A DNA stretch of 64,000 nt from Salvator merianae. Lineage: Eukaryota > Chordata > Lepidosauria > Squamata > Teiidae. This document shows, piece after piece, positions 1 to 14,956 of this stretch. The position numbers and the translations under genes are program-made. The notes below the pieces were generated by a model. The model searched no databases, was not told the origin of the DNA, and saw only the letters and a list, made by a program, of their open reading frames with translations. Position 1 is the first letter of the stretch, and the number at the start of each line of letters is the position of its first letter. The stretch is from contig QVOM02000034.1 of assembly GCA_003586115.2 (NCBI GenBank), positions 131,971,936 through 132,035,935 of the forward strand. The letters run 5' to 3'.

Positions 1-3000
1 AAGCACAAATCCTGAACTTAAAATACCTGAACTGTATTACTACTTGAACTGATTACATGTTTCAAAACAGTTTTTATTCTTTATGCTCACTCAGCTGCTA
101 CTGGTAGACCTGTGATGAAGCCTCACACAAAACAGGATCAGCAAAGGAAAGATTGTAGGCATACAGGCAGAGCAGCCTGGCTGGAAATAATGTCCATATG
201 GGAGTGTAATGCAATGAGAAGTTCTTTGTACATTCTATTAGACCACTCCTTCCACACTGACCAGCCATTTCTGAGAGCTGGCTGGCTACCTAGTGGGACA
301 AGAAAATAACTGCTAGTGATAGGAACTATTGGTCTCAGATTTTCAGAAACATAAGAATGGAAGAAGGTACAGAAACGCTATTCTGAGGTCAAGACTTTGG
401 CCACTCCTGACTTCTCTGTTATCATCCCGGTCTCCAACAGCCATCGTTGCAGCAACAGATCGTTTCTGTTTGGCATAAATGTATCACCTTGTCAGTAACT
501 GACTATCATGAAACTTGATGATGATGATGATTCCAGGGTGGGGTCACAGCCTATGATAAAACTACAAAGCACTAAAATATATTTAAAATATATTTGATAA
601 CCCTGTAAAGGAATCCCAAGAAGCAATCCCATCAACAATGCTCTTAGCCAAGTTTACACTGACAAGACTGCAAGATGTATACTTTTAGACATAGATCTGT
701 ACACTCAAGGCCTCCCTTGACTTGGATCCCTAAAGAATGACCTGAGCTAGATATATGCAGTCTCTCCTGCCATCTAGCACCCCATCCCCTAACATCCCCA
801 TGGGTACCAACAGTTGGCACAAATATAAACAATTGAAGCAAGCTGGGAGCAAGACTACACGTGCAAGGACCCTCACTGAAGTTACTACCATCATCTTGCT
901 CCATTTTCCATGACAAGTCTAGAAAGGTTTGCTGAAACCACTTCCACTTAACTTTGGGAAAGCCCAGAAGGAAAACACTGTTTCCAGAAGCTCTGCATAA
1001 GAGTTGATGGTCAACAAGGCAGCTCATGTTGGCTGATCTGATATCTAAGGGTTGATCTGAAAAGCTAGAAGTTTCAGGTAGTGTCTCTGCCGGCCCTCAT
1101 CTCACAGATCAAACCAGGAGGTCCATCTGGACGGGATTGCCTTGCCACCACTCTGCCAGGGTTGAAAAAACATTTGCAGTGGGTAGTTGACTGCACTCAT
1201 CTGTTGAAGACAGAACACTGGACTAATTTAAACAGACAGCAGCCTTTTTAGATAGACAGCTCCAACAAACAATCTGAAGAACAAAAGGACAAGTATTTGC
1301 CTCTAATAAGGCTCCTTACAGGGTGGGGGACTTCCACTCAGCAGGAGACATAGAAGTCAAACAGACCTGAGTGGAGAAATTCCAGCTGAGAGTTTAAGAT
1401 GGCATCTAGCTTGCTCACTGTTCCCTATAAAGATGGGGGGGATGGACTTGAACCTCAAGCCTCCTGCAGAATTCTCCCCATTAAAGTGATTCAACAGAAA
1501 GTGTCTGAAACTCTGATCTCAAGCTGTGGACTATCTGCATAACCCATAGACGAGCTAATACTTGGAACAAAAAATACAAACTTTGGAGCACATCCATATG
1601 AGAAAGATGACTTCAGGACAGATATAAAACAACCTCTATGCACACCCTGCCAGAAGTCAGAAACAGACAATATTAAAGGAAGACGCAGTGTTGGCAAAAA
1701 GAATATCCACCTTGGCCAATTTATATTTTTAATCTAGGGCTCACGGTAGAGAGAGTACTGCTGCCAGTCCATTGCTGTGTGGAAGCTTTCAGAAGAGAAC
1801 TTCATTAAAACTTGGTGTTCTAAGCCATATCATTGCCACCCAGCTGCTGGTTAGGAAGAAAAGCCTATTTAGGCTCAACTTTCATCTACTGCACATTCCT
1901 CACTTGACAGGTTTTCTATTCATTTTCCTCATGCCTTAGTTGACACGTTATAGCCCTTTCAATATTGTAACTGATGCTGCCTCCAAACGTCTCACTGTTA
2001 TTTCAAATTCTCCAAAAAAACCTGAGGTTATTTGATTTCAGAAGTGTATTTGGTCATCCAAACAGATAATGCCATAATCCTAGGTGACTGTATTGCACAC
2101 AATGAAATAATGCCATGTTTTCTCTCCTCCTGCCCATATCCCACCCTGTTTAAATGCAGAAAGAGTTGGTAGATGTTGATTGATTAAACACATCAGGACA
2201 GCTGCTACCATTAATTGGTTTTGAAGGAAAGAGTTGCATTCCTGTTGTCTTCATCTCCATCAGCTACTATCAGTGCTGCCGCTCTCTGCACCGTGACTTG
2301 CTTAATTAATCAAGTAATCTTTTAACAGGTAGCCCATGTGTTTCATGGGCAGTTTTTGGCTATGATTTCAGCAAGCACAGGAACCCCCATCCACCCCCAA
2401 AAAATCTGTTGGGTAAGTTTCTGTGGAATTCTGCATACTAAAATTTACATCCAGATATTGTATGCTTTTCAGTCCCTAGGGACTTATGATTTTCAATCAC
2501 TATCCCACCACTGGCAGTGCCTTCATTCTGCGAACACAGTGCCAAGATAGTGTGAGTATGAGTGCACTTTTTGTTTGCCCAGATATCAAGTAGGTCCAGT
2601 ATCTCACCTTGCTTCCATGATCCCAGGACGCTGAGGCTGCCATTGCAACAGAAAGACCCATGAAATAAAATGACACCATGAGTCAGCAACTGCTGCATTA
2701 TCCAGTTGCTGAACATCAAGGCATGGGCATAAATGATTGGTTGATTGGAAAACTGAACAGCCAATCAGATCTGCTGAAGTTCTACCCAATGAGGTCCACC
2801 CCACCACTTGTAATGGTCTTGGAAAAAAAAAAATACACAGAGTTCCAATGACAGATTATCTGGAAAACTTGGAACCAGTACTGCTTTTAGCAGGACTTCC
2901 TTCTGTGTTTTCTTTTTCAGTGTTGGGACCAGTATCACTGTGGGGAGACCATGTGAATGACTGGCAATCCTAACTTTATACCCATAGGATCTTGCATATT

Positions 3001-4210
3001 TTCTTGTGCTTAATAAACCTGTTTGTAGCATTTAAGATTCTTGAGTTCTCCCACTGCAATTGCAACTTTAACTGTGAAGTTTTTTTCCTACTACTGAGAC
3101 TTTTGGGGGGATTTGATACAAATGTTTTTCAACAGAACTATTTATATCTTGGATGGTTAAGCCATGCTCCCCACCTTCCCTTGAGCTCAGCTCACTAACT
3201 AGATATCCCTGGAACTAACACAAGAATAATCTTTGCCAATCTGCAAATAATACGCTAGGTCTGAAGAAGTTCTCCTAAGTGGTGATGTGCTGAACTGGTT
3301 TTGTTTACAACTAGTTTGGAACAAAAAAGGGACTTCAAGGGATTTGATACAGAGCAAAACCCTCCCTCAAATTTGAGGGACTTGGTCCAATATCAAACTG
3401 AACATGGACCATCTGTATTAAACAGCTTGTTCAGTTCAATCCTCCTCCCACTCTCACACCTAAGCTTCCCCAAAATTGCATTCCAGTATTTCCTCTTCCC
3501 TGTTGTACAAGAAGATTCCACACAGTCATGACTTTTCTTCTAATTGTGTTCATGGCCTTATCTGATTTATCATGCCTCACTATCCAGGTGGCCTGCACTG
3601 GCTGCAGTCACAAACTACAGGATTTTTCACCAGCTAGACAATATGCTTCTGAGGCCTACTAGGCTTTCCAGAAGTGGGGGACCATGCATCCTCCCAGTGG
3701 ACCACAGGTACCTCCACTTCCTGGAAGGCCTCAGATGCAATTGATCATGTTAAAGCCTTTCGAGGTCATGTGAAACAAAGGGGAGGGCATTCATTCCCAT
3801 CCATATTTCTTGTGCAGGGAATGCTCACTCAGGGGATAGGCTAGCTTCTGGGTGAGGCAGTGCTATATGTATCACGATCTCACCTCCCCAGGAACCTTCT
3901 CTAGGGATGAAAATGTGGCACTAATTATGCCACTTTGCCCCAGTATGACTGAAAAGGAAGGGGGAAAACAAGGGAGTGAACATCATTTCCACTTTTCTCT
4001 TTAACTTCCTCCCTTGCAGTTGACATTCACTTATGGACAAGAGTTAACATAGAGCACAGAAAGCTTTCTTCTCCTGGTGGTTTGGGGGCTAGTTACCAGG
4101 GGCGGGCAGCTGAAAGCCATCCCTATGTACGAGCCCTGTCAGAAATTCTACTTCACTGCCTGTATGAGGGTTGGTCCTAAACCAAGCTAACAATGAAATG
4201 GAGAAGTTAC
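1..4210. other. Left edge: TADA1 last intron, no exon found
   Basis: Looking for the expected last TADA1 exon (about 150 coding bases, minus strand) gave no match by eye, so this is treated as the final TADA1 intron. Short open frames here show no family signature. Around 2.7-3.8 kb the composition looks repeat-like, but I could not assign a family. Confidence 0.5.
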
Positions 4211-4373
4211 CTGCAAGGCCTCAAAGAGGTCGTACATGTTGACTGGTGGCAGACTTGCTGGTGAAGTATCCCCAGCGCACGCTAGGAGGAGGGCTGCTTG
4301 CTGCTCGGCATCATCTGGGGGCAGATGAGAAGCAAGGTTTTGGCTAGGTGAGGGAGCTACACAAGTGGGAGGG
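4211..4373 (-). CDS. TADA1: TADA1 coding exon 7
   Basis: 163 nt, acceptor TTTCTAG and donor GTAACT. It encodes a Pro-rich piece, then [18 protein letters not shown] and [13 protein letters not shown], ending in phase 0. In human TADA1 about 50 residues starting VHREVIP follow in the last exon. Confidence 0.95.
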
Positions 4374-7300
4374 CTAGAAAAAGAGAGATATTGGAAGGAG
4401 GAAAGGAATCAGCATTATATTTTGGAAATACAGCAGGACTAGTGTAATTTTCTTTCCTAGTGAAGCCTTAGGGTTCTTTGAACACCAGAAGTGCTCTTCT
4501 TGTGTTATGTTTAATTTTGTTTCAATTTTATTTTTAATAATTTTAATAAGAATCTGCTAAGTAGGATATAAGCTACTATATACATTAAAAAGAACCAAAT
4601 GAATTTATTCAGTGCACTTCTGGAAAGACACTGTGGTTAATTTCTGGTCTTTTAGACATCCAGCATGGAAACCCAAGGTCACATTGTCACTCAGACAAAA
4701 ATACTGGGCCAGTCACAAAATCTCAGCCTACCCTTGCTGCAAGGAAAATGCACAAACAAACACACAAAGCCCATAAGGCATTTATGCAATAAATAAATAC
4801 TTTTTTATCACTTAGTTTCATCTACTGGTGAGCACAATTTGCCTTTTTAAAATTTATTTTAAATATATTTGGGGGAGGGTTATGCTTAGTTCCTTGCATC
4901 ATTTGTGATTAGATAGTTGCAAATGGAATCATTTTGTTGTAATGTCCACAAGTTCTAAAATTTATAAATGTGTTACCCAGATCCAAAAATCTCAGGATCA
5001 TATTCTGGAACTTGGGATTTCATGATCATAGGAGGTAGATCTGATTTTTTGACTGTTATTATTTTATATTATTTCACTTTATGGAATTCTCAAAAATCAA
5101 CAGCTGCAAATAAATACTTTGAATTAGAACATTCAGAGTAAAATGCAGGTCAAAACGCCAATCCATAAAATTATTGGAATTCAAACTCAAATGACACCTA
5201 TTCACTTGGGGAGATCTGCACTGAATCCTCTGGATTAGCGGGTCTCTATGCTGAACAAAGCCCTACAAAAGTAGAGGAGATGGAGCTTCCTTCAATCAAG
5301 TGTCAACAAACATTTCTTGCCTTGACTCCAAGAGATCCAAACCAAAAGCATCTTACCATGTCAAATCCTTTATACACCAAGTAGCATGTTGGCTTGTTGA
5401 TAAGGAGTCATACTAAATAATTTAAAATACAAGGCTATATACTTCCCAAGCATCCCTCCTGCTCCAGCTCTGCCAGTCTTGGTGAGATAACGACTCCCTA
5501 AACATTCCGTGATAGTCTTTTCTTTTCCCATGGCACGGCTGGCCTTGAGCTTTGCTACAATACAGACTTTACTTTACTTTACTTTCAATTTCTATCCCAC
5601 CCTATACCGAGAGGTCCCAGGGCAGCTTACAAAACATACTAGAAAACTATTACAATAAAACACCATAAAAACGTTATAAAACAACATAAAACATACAAAC
5701 AGCATTACAAAGCTTATAAAACTATACAGTAAAAAATAATATAAAAACATTATAGAAACATTAAAAAAAAAATTACATGGCCCCCCCACCACAGCGCACC
5801 CTCACCCAACGATAACAGCAGTCCAGCAGCAATGAGGGGGGCTTCTCAGAGGGTCAAGGCCCATATGCCTGGGCAAAGAGAAAGGTCTTTACCAGGCGCC
5901 AAAACCCAAACAGGGATGGCACCTAGGGAATCTCGGGAGGGAGGCTGTTCCACAACCTGGGGGCAGCCACAGAGGAAATCCTCCCCCTAACAAACTAAAC
6001 CAAAATGGGCAGAGAGCAAGTCAAGATGGAGGCTGGGAGCAAAGCTAAGACCTTCTTGACAGTGGCATTAGATGATACTAAATCTAGGTATTATGTCTGA
6101 AGGCCATCAAGTTGACACATGCTAGTTTGGCAGCAGAGCTAGCTTGGCAACCCCAAAATAGCCAGATTTAGCGCCATCTAGTGCTGGCAAGAAATATTTG
6201 CTGGTGTTTTTTCCAGAGAAGCTCTGCCCTCCTTTTGCATTTGAGGGTCTTTGTTTGGCACTAAATCCTACTGATTCAGAGGAATGGGGCAAAGCTGACC
6301 CTCCCAATTAATACCGTTGGTAAGAAAGTAATATTTCATTTGTGAAGCCCTTTCTTAAAAAGTATGAGAAGTGGCAAAATTTTATGGTATGATAGATAAT
6401 ATGCACAAGATTATTAAAAACAAAAATTAAGCCATCTATGAAGATCATGTACAAATCTTAAAGTAAAATATAAACCACACAAAAACCCTACAGGGTCCTT
6501 ATTAACATTTTGCAAAATTTTACAAATGAAAATTCTGACATGAAAATTACAGCTTGCAAAAACTTGGCTAATCTAAGTTTTTAGTCACTGAATGTTATTG
6601 CTACAACACAATTAGACTTGTTCCGTCTTTAAAAAAAAACTCCCCCCCCCCGGTCCCCTTAATGTCTTATGGCACATTAAAAGAAGAATCTTCTTACCTC
6701 TCATTTAAATTATTGTAAGCAATGACACTGTTCTTCAGATAAGGCTGTGGATTGATATTGCTTCCGAAGGCGTACTTGAAGTGCCCATCTCTCAGGCGGT
6801 AGGCTTTTCTCCTTGATATTATAGCTGTGAGAATATCCTTAAGATGCTTCTGTAAGAACGAAACTCATATTTACTGCTTGTGAACTGATATAATTTCCTA
6901 CTGCAGTCCTACTATTGCTGCATTATAAACAGAGCTGGAATTTTTAAAAAATCATCTATTTTGGTAATCATGAACATGCTCTACCAGCCCTAGGAACAGG
7001 GGAAAAGTGCTCCTCTACTCCCTCCTAGTGATCAAAATATCTGTTTGGCTAAAAGGAGGATTGCAGTCCTCTACTCCCAAGTGGCCAAGGAAGTAGATAG
7101 GAGCACCTGAACCTGGCCTGAGACTAAGTGGGGAGGGGAGATTAGCCATCTTGTGGCAAGAAAAAGGACTTATTTTCCACCACCTTGGACAGGGTGGGAC
7201 AAATAATGGAGACTTTATACTGGCTCTGTCTCTCATTACGAGGGGCAAAGGCAGCTCTTGTGGTTCAGTGGTGCCAGAAATGTGTCTGCGACCAGAAGAG

Positions 7301-10300
7301 AAGACAGCGAGAGGGCCAAGCGGTGGTGATTCTGAGGAGGCAGCTGAATCAGGATGGTTCGACTTAAGCTCTGACTGCAGTTCTAAAACTGGTTCAGGAG
7401 ATGGGGCTGATGGCAAAAAATCAGGAAGGCGAGGGCTGAGGGTGGCAGTGATGATAGGAAAAAAAGTGGCAGGTCCTTCTTATAACTGCATTACTGCATC
7501 AACTCACACTGCCCAGGTTGATCCTTCTCTAATCTTTCCTCGGCTGCACTATCCTCCTGCTTGACTTCATTCCAGAAATTGTTCATTCAATCCCCATAGC
7601 CTCTCCGAGGCCTTGAAAATGTGGTTATGGGCCTAAGTTTGGTTCTCACTGAATACCAGGCCACTGCTCTAGGCCTGGAAGAGCCCAGGAAAGGGCAGGG
7701 GGTGTGGGATCTTTGTGAGCTTTGCAATGGCATCACTGCTGGTGATGCGTGGTCCTACTTCTTCCTGGCTGCTGGGACAGAGAGCCCAGCCACAAGAAAA
7801 GCCATGGAGAGAGAAGATGAGTGCTGCTATAAGTTTAACACACTTCTGCTCACTTGCCCCCTGCCCCCTAACAGCTGCAGATGGGAGGGAAGATCTTGCA
7901 TCTATTTCCCTCCTTCTTTAGGTTGTTTGAGGTCATCAGACTGTGGTTCAACACATTCCTAATCATAGCCAATACCTTCACCACATGTTTTCAAATGTGT
8001 CTGTGAAACCAAGACAAATATAACTGTCTAACCACAACAAAGAGTGAGATTTTTCAGAACTCTAAGCCAGGTAATGAGGCTTTTCATCAAGTTTGTTACT
8101 TGTTACTTGCCACTTAATATAAAGTATTTTAAAAATAATAAACCTGTATTTATATGCCAGGCACAGAAGAAAAACCCAAAAGCAATCTGTAGCTGAGACT
8201 TGTGATTTTTAAAACTCCTTTTTGCATGTACATTTGCTTTGTCCAGCTTGATAGATAGCCAACTCTGAATTTCCTTCTAGTTATATACCATAGACATGAC
8301 ACTGAATTTCCTACTTAATGAAGAACTAGGAATGCGAGCGTCATTCTGTTTTATCTCACCTCCACAGCATAAACAACAACTGTCACTGCCTCTTCAGTGA
8401 CATTATCCAAGCCGTGCTCATATGCAGTGACAATCATTCTTCCCTCTAGCTGACCCCAAGTGGGAAGCATCATTGTATGTGAACAAAGCTTCAGGTCATC
8501 ATCTTCTTGAGGGTCTTTAGCCACAAACTGCTGGGCTCCAGATAATGGATTCTGAGGCTGGAACCGATGCTATAAAATATAATTGTGCAGTAAATCTCCA
8601 AGACTGAATGAGATCAAATAATCTACCATTGACTGTATAGGCTGTCATACAGCTATAACCCCAGATGAATGGCGGGAAAAAAACACTTGTATTTAATGTC
8701 AGATCACAGCAGTCAGTTGCAGTGTGATTCTATATGTAGTTCCACTAAATTAGGCTCTGATGAGTTCAATGGTATATTGCCCCAGATAAGGTAGAGGATG
8801 ATAGCTTTAATGATATAGGCAACATTCTATGTGCTCTCTATATAGTGCCGTATCCAGTATGTTGATGATCTTCACTTACATTAAACAGAGATAGCGGGAC
8901 AGCTTCTAGCCACTATGGTTACAAAGACAGAATGTCTGCAAACCAGCCAGGAAAGTAGAGAAAGCATTTTACATAATAAGGAACGGAGTTTCAGTCTCAG
9001 AATTCTTTTCATCAAATGACGAAGAAAAGCAAAATGAATTATGTCAGATACCAAAAATGCAGAAATATACATGTAAATATGCTGAATTTACTCAAGTTGC
9101 AGATTCTGGCTTTTCTCAGCGTATTTACTAAGTCTGTACAGACTACAAAGCATTATTCCTAAAAAAGGTAATGAATTTAGTTATATTGTATTTAAGCTGA
9201 CCCAAGTGCTTTAAAAAAAATCTATTAAAATAATAAAAAAGTAAAATAATGTTTCTAGCTTCCTTAGTGAAACTCATGTTCTCCCCATAATGAACTCTCT
9301 TGGCACCAATTGTTTTTCTCAGAAGAAACACTATGTTTTATTGTTACTCTTACTTTCATATTTGGAAAAAGCTAGCTCCCTACTGTATGGAGTAGAGGCT
9401 AGAAATATGAAAATGGCAGTAAGTGAGTTTGAAATGAGATCTTAATTTTATTTATTTGCATTTCAACTCTGCTCCATACACTACAGTCTCAGGGAAGGTT
9501 ACATCAAAAAGCAGAGAAGCACAACTTATTCCATGTATTCATCCTTCTGCAAATGGTTATTCATAAAACTCTATCTAGTGCTGGTATATGGATCAGCCCT
9601 TGAGGATGGCAGCATGATGGAAAGCCCTGCTATTTCCTGCCTCAACCAGGTCCTAGTATACTATGGACTGGGATCCAAAATGGGTAGGCGAAAGTAAAGC
9701 TGCTCTTTATCTGCTATCCCAGAGTCTCGATCTGTGGGAATCTCATCTAAATCTCAATTCGATGTTCTTACAATCTGTTCCCCTCCCTCCACTTCTTTGT
9801 TTACCCAATCCCTTCAAAAAAACTTTGAAACTTTCTTAATTAAGAAATTACAATGTACAAAGGAAATGAAGGTCTGTGTTTCTTTTAACCTGAATAATAC
9901 ATAAGAAACTTTTTGGTAAGCTGCCTAGGACACCACCAGGTATCGCAAAATGTTTGCAATGTTGCTGCTACCCAGATTGGACGCCCCATAGTGAGTGTAC
10001 ACTTTCTTCTTTTTAACATCAGTTCCCAAAGCATTTCCACATTCTTGGTCTGCAAGAGCTAGGAAAATACACAGTACAACAAGAATAGCTAGCCTACAAG
10101 GAGAAAGGGGGAAATGACCAATCCAATCACCCCCAGCAGCTCAGTTATGTTATAATCTGTGCATAATCCATACCATTTGTCTTGCCTTTTTACCTTTGGT
10201 CCCATCTTCTGTTAGTGCTTTATTCCCAGCAATGTTAATGGGCACCAGCTGCCACTATTGCAAACCTGGCCTGGAGTTTGTTTAATAATGCTGTTTCCAA

Positions 10301-13300
10301 TGTATATACAAGTAAGAAGCTTACATCAAACTTCTGCCGGACAGAAGAGAACTTTTTCTTCCCTTTGGGCTTGCCAGGTTTCGCTGCAGAACCTCCTGTC
10401 CATGGCAAAGTGCCCGTACCCTCTGAAAATCAGAAAGCAGTAAACAGCAGGTCTTAGATTAGACAAGGATATCACTTCCGTGGTACCTCTCCACTTGAAG
10501 TGTGATTCAGCTGCAAGCGTAGTTTGACAGGATCATCCCTACTGCCCATCACCCAGCACCAGAGGCTGCTGACAATCAGCTGTGTATTTTCATCCTATTC
10601 CAGCAGCCTCCATCATTACCTCTGAAACAGGTGCCATCTTTTGTTGAGCAGAACTGCTGCTAGAGCAAAATTGAAACATCCCGAGCATGTACAAATCTCT
10701 GACTCACCACCATTATCTTTTACAATGTGGTTATTTAAAGAAACAGATTTATATTATATTTTGTATAAATCACAGAGATCAGAAAGCAGTTGGAAGATAC
10801 TGAAAAATGACATATTTCAAACACTACTTTTCTTTCCCCTTTACTTGTTCATCTAGATAGCTAATATAATTTCTTTCCATAAATTATAAATGTCAGATAC
10901 TTTACTAAAAGCACTTGACATGTTCCGGCTGTGCCATAACTTACCCAATTCATCCCCTGCACTGCATGGCCTGTTTATATTGCTTCTGAAGGAATTCTGT
11001 ACTATAATCTAGCCTTCTGCTCATCTGATGCTCTACAGATACTTTGGACTTCACTTCCCAAGGACACAAAATATTTAATAAATAGGCAATCCACAGTGGA
11101 AGGAGGCAAACAATCTATCCAAACAGTTACAGTATGTTATACTTTGGTATTTAATGGTAAATGAATATATAGCTGCTAAGAAATAAGTACCTGTTCAAAC
11201 AGAAACATTAAATACTCTTCAGATGATATGGGAACCTCTTTAGTGGTTCCTAATACCAACATGAGAAAACCATCAATCAAGCCATCTGATCTCTATGGCA
11301 ACTATATTTAGAGCTGGTTAAGTTCTACATATCCATAAAAATATATCTTATATCTCTATAGTTCAATCTTAACAATGCTGGAATGACCTGGAACTAGGTC
11401 GGGGGGAGGAGTGAAAGGGACTAATTTACTGTATGTACATTTCACCTTATGTAAGATAGACTTAAGCATGACTTATCTTTATTGTAATCTTATAGAAAAT
11501 TCAGCAATAAAAACTTTAAAAATAAACAGGCAATCTGCCTCCCAATCTGATAATGGTAAGGGAAGACGCACAAATTATGGAAGCTGATTGTGACTTCAGT
11601 CTTATTTTTTTGCCCTGGGAAATGATTCTCAGGGGGAATGTAAGCCTTTTGATACTGTTAACCACAATATCTTACTGGAGTGCCTACAGAGTTTCGGTAT
11701 TACAGGTTTAGGTATTAGGTGGTTTCAGTCTACCTCCACGGTAATTCCAAAGAGAGCTTTAGGGGAATTTTGGTCAGGATTCTGGGAGCTCACTTGTGGA
11801 GTGCCTCAGGATTCTGTTCTTTCCCCTATGCTTTCTAGCATCTATATGAAGCCACTGGGAGAGGTCATCTGGAGGGCTGGAGGGAAGTGCCATCAGTATG
11901 ACGACAACCAGCTCTACATCTCAGTTCCTTCTGAATCAAGGGAGGCAGTACAGGTCTTGAACCGTTGCCTGGAAGTGGTGATGGTATGTATGGGATCTAA
12001 TAAATTGAAACTGAATTGTGACAAGACAGATTCTGTGAGTACTGGGTTCTCAAGTAAAGGAAGTGAGAGGATGCTCTCTTCTTGATGGGGTTGCATTCCC
12101 CTGGAAAGAAAAGGTGCAGAGTTTAGGCGTACTCCTGGACCCTCTGTTATCCCTTAAGGCTCAGGATGCACAAGTGATTAGCTCAAATTAATTAGATAAC
12201 TTTTCCTGGAAAGAGATCAGCTGGCCATAGTGATGATGTTCTTTTAACCTCCAGACTGCATTACTGCAATGTGCTCTATGTTGGGCTCCCCTTGATGACA
12301 GCTCAGAAGCTGGAACCTGTGCAAAATGCTGCAGCCAGATTGCTCACAGGTATGTCCTGGTGGGCTCAAATCATCTCAGTCCTCAGAGACTTACACTGGT
12401 CATCGCTTCTCTTCTAGAACCAATTCAAGGTGTTGTTCTTGACTTTTAAGGCCCTGAACAATTTGTCCATCACCTAAGATCTTTAGAGTAGAACCTCATG
12501 ACAACTCCATTCCATCTCTGTTACAGCCAGAGAGAAGGCCTTTTCTGTGGTAGCCCCCAAGCTATGGAGCAGTCATTCTTCAAACACATGCCAGGCCCCT
12601 TCACTTGATGCAATTAGGAAAAACATTTCTATTTATCCAAGTTGTTGATATCTAGTTCTGCCTTGGATGGTCATTTGTCTCTACTTTTATTGTGTTTGTT
12701 TTACTGTTTATCTTGTTGTGAACTATACTGAGATTATGATATTGCATGCTATAAAAATCAAATATATAAAATTTAGGTCCCTGACTGAAATACAATAGTA
12801 TTTACAATTTATCTTTCTCTGATGCCTTAATGCACACTACAGTGTTTATTGCCAGATAGATCTATAGAGCAAATTCTTGGGATTAATTTTAATCTTCCCC
12901 ATTTTCTTAGTTCATTTCTGTGCACAGGTTACAAAATGCTTTCACCACTGTTCCTTAAGTGCTGCCAGTGTCATAGGATAACACAATGTGAGATGAAGAA
13001 TCTGAAGGAACCGCTCAGAGAACTGACGCCTGCAACTGATGTCCACGACTTCTCTGTATCTCCTGTTTTGGTAAATGAGTGAAAAATTTCACAAGCTCTC
13101 ACTAGCCCTGGATGAACTTTCTTTATTATAAGGTCTTGGCAAAGGCAACATTTCAGGAAGGATATTTTAAGATTACCAAGGGACAGAATCATAACTTCCA
13201 AGTTAAAGTAATATTTATATTTTGTTTTGTTTTGTTCAATAGGTTCCTTGCCTCCATGGCTGCAGAGATAAACACAAAGACATAATGTTGATGAAGGAGT

Positions 13301-14906
13301 CTGATACATGCATGATACACCCCATAGTATTCTATTCTTGGCCTGTACTTTCCTCTTTATTATTGTAATTTAACACTATTGTTGTGCTTCAGAGACTAAC
13401 AGCAACAACAGCAGCCACCCAAGGTCCTGTCTCCAAAGAACTTAAGTCAGCTGTTAGATCCAAGGTTGGAGGAGAAAAATATGGATAACAAGAACTCATG
13501 GAGAAGAGAGAAGAATGGAGGAGCCACTGCTAACAAGAGAAAAATGCAGCAAAACATACAGAGACTTTAATTTAGGAGTAAACACTGAGTTATTGAGTAA
13601 AAGATTTTCATTTGGTTGACAGACTGGGGCAGGGACAATTCTGCTGGGAAGCAGGCACTCGTGATGAGAACTCTCCTATTTTTTTTTTCCTAGCCCAGCT
13701 TCCTTCTATCGTTGAAGGTGCAGAGAGGAGAAAGTGCCTAAGATGACAGCACAGGGAGGGTATTCATGTCCCCTAACTTCTAAAGGAACCAGCTGAATAG
13801 GTTTAAGAAAGGGCTAGACAAATTCATGGGAGACAGGTGTATCAACAGGTACTAGAATGGATATCCAGGTACCACCTCCAGGTTGGAGAGACAGGCAGGA
13901 TTGCTCTAAAGGCCATTTGCAGGGATTTAAGGTCAGGTGAAGGTTTTGCCTTTATATTCTGCTTGAGATGCCCAGAAGCAATTGATGGGCCACTGGGTGA
14001 GACAGGATGCTGGACTAGATGGGCTGCGGCTTGATCCAGCTGTGTTTCTATTATGGTCTTATGGTCTTATGTTTTTACATGATTTTTAGTAAAGTCAGGC
14101 TCTTTTAACAGGCCCAATGCACAGGCAGCAAACACAGCCATCTCCCCCACACCTCTTTGGTGCCCAAGCATATTTCACAAAGCTTCCTTTACTCCCTCTC
14201 CTGGAACCTGGCACATTCCCGTGGGTTCTGCAGGTGAGGACAGTTACAACTGCCGGCTTCCATATCCCCTATTATTTGCATGATTTCACATTCAAAGGGG
14301 GTTCCCAGAAGGGGAACCTTGTAAACAATGAGGAATAATGGTAAAAACAAAACAAAAGGAAAAGATTAGGTAATAAATCTGGCACCAAAACAAAAATGTA
14401 GACAAATCCAGACAAATCTCCTTGGGGACAGTATTCCAGATGTTAAAAGTACCACTGTCCAGGATGAAGCCCCTTTGAATTCAGTGGGATTTATTTTGAG
14501 TTGGCACCTACAGGATTGTGCCAGTAAGATGAATAAATGAGCATTCCCATGGTCTACCTAGCCTAGAATAGTACTGCCTACCACAGCCAGGAACGACTTT
14601 CTCTTAAGCCCTTGGCATGTGATCTTGCCACAATTTGCACAGGAACTTCTACCATAAAAGCGCATCCACTGTCAGTTTAGGAGCAATGCATGTTTTGTTC
14701 TTTTTAAATCTTTTTATTCCTCAGGTGTTACATTTATAAATTTACATTTCTCTCATACCCATGTTTGCTGTAAAGCATTTTATTAAACAGTATGTTGCTA
14801 ATTTTCAGACACTCTTATTGTTTTAGTACTTTCATTTCATATTGGTTTTTAATGTTCTAACCCTCCCTGAGATCTTCAGGTATAGGGCAGGATAAAAATG
14901 CAAATA

Positions 14907-14956
<50 letters not shown>

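Noticed and set aside
1..4210. Final TADA1 exon
   Set aside because: Searched for the expected VHREVIP and HPNHEELQQ text on the minus strand and did not find it.
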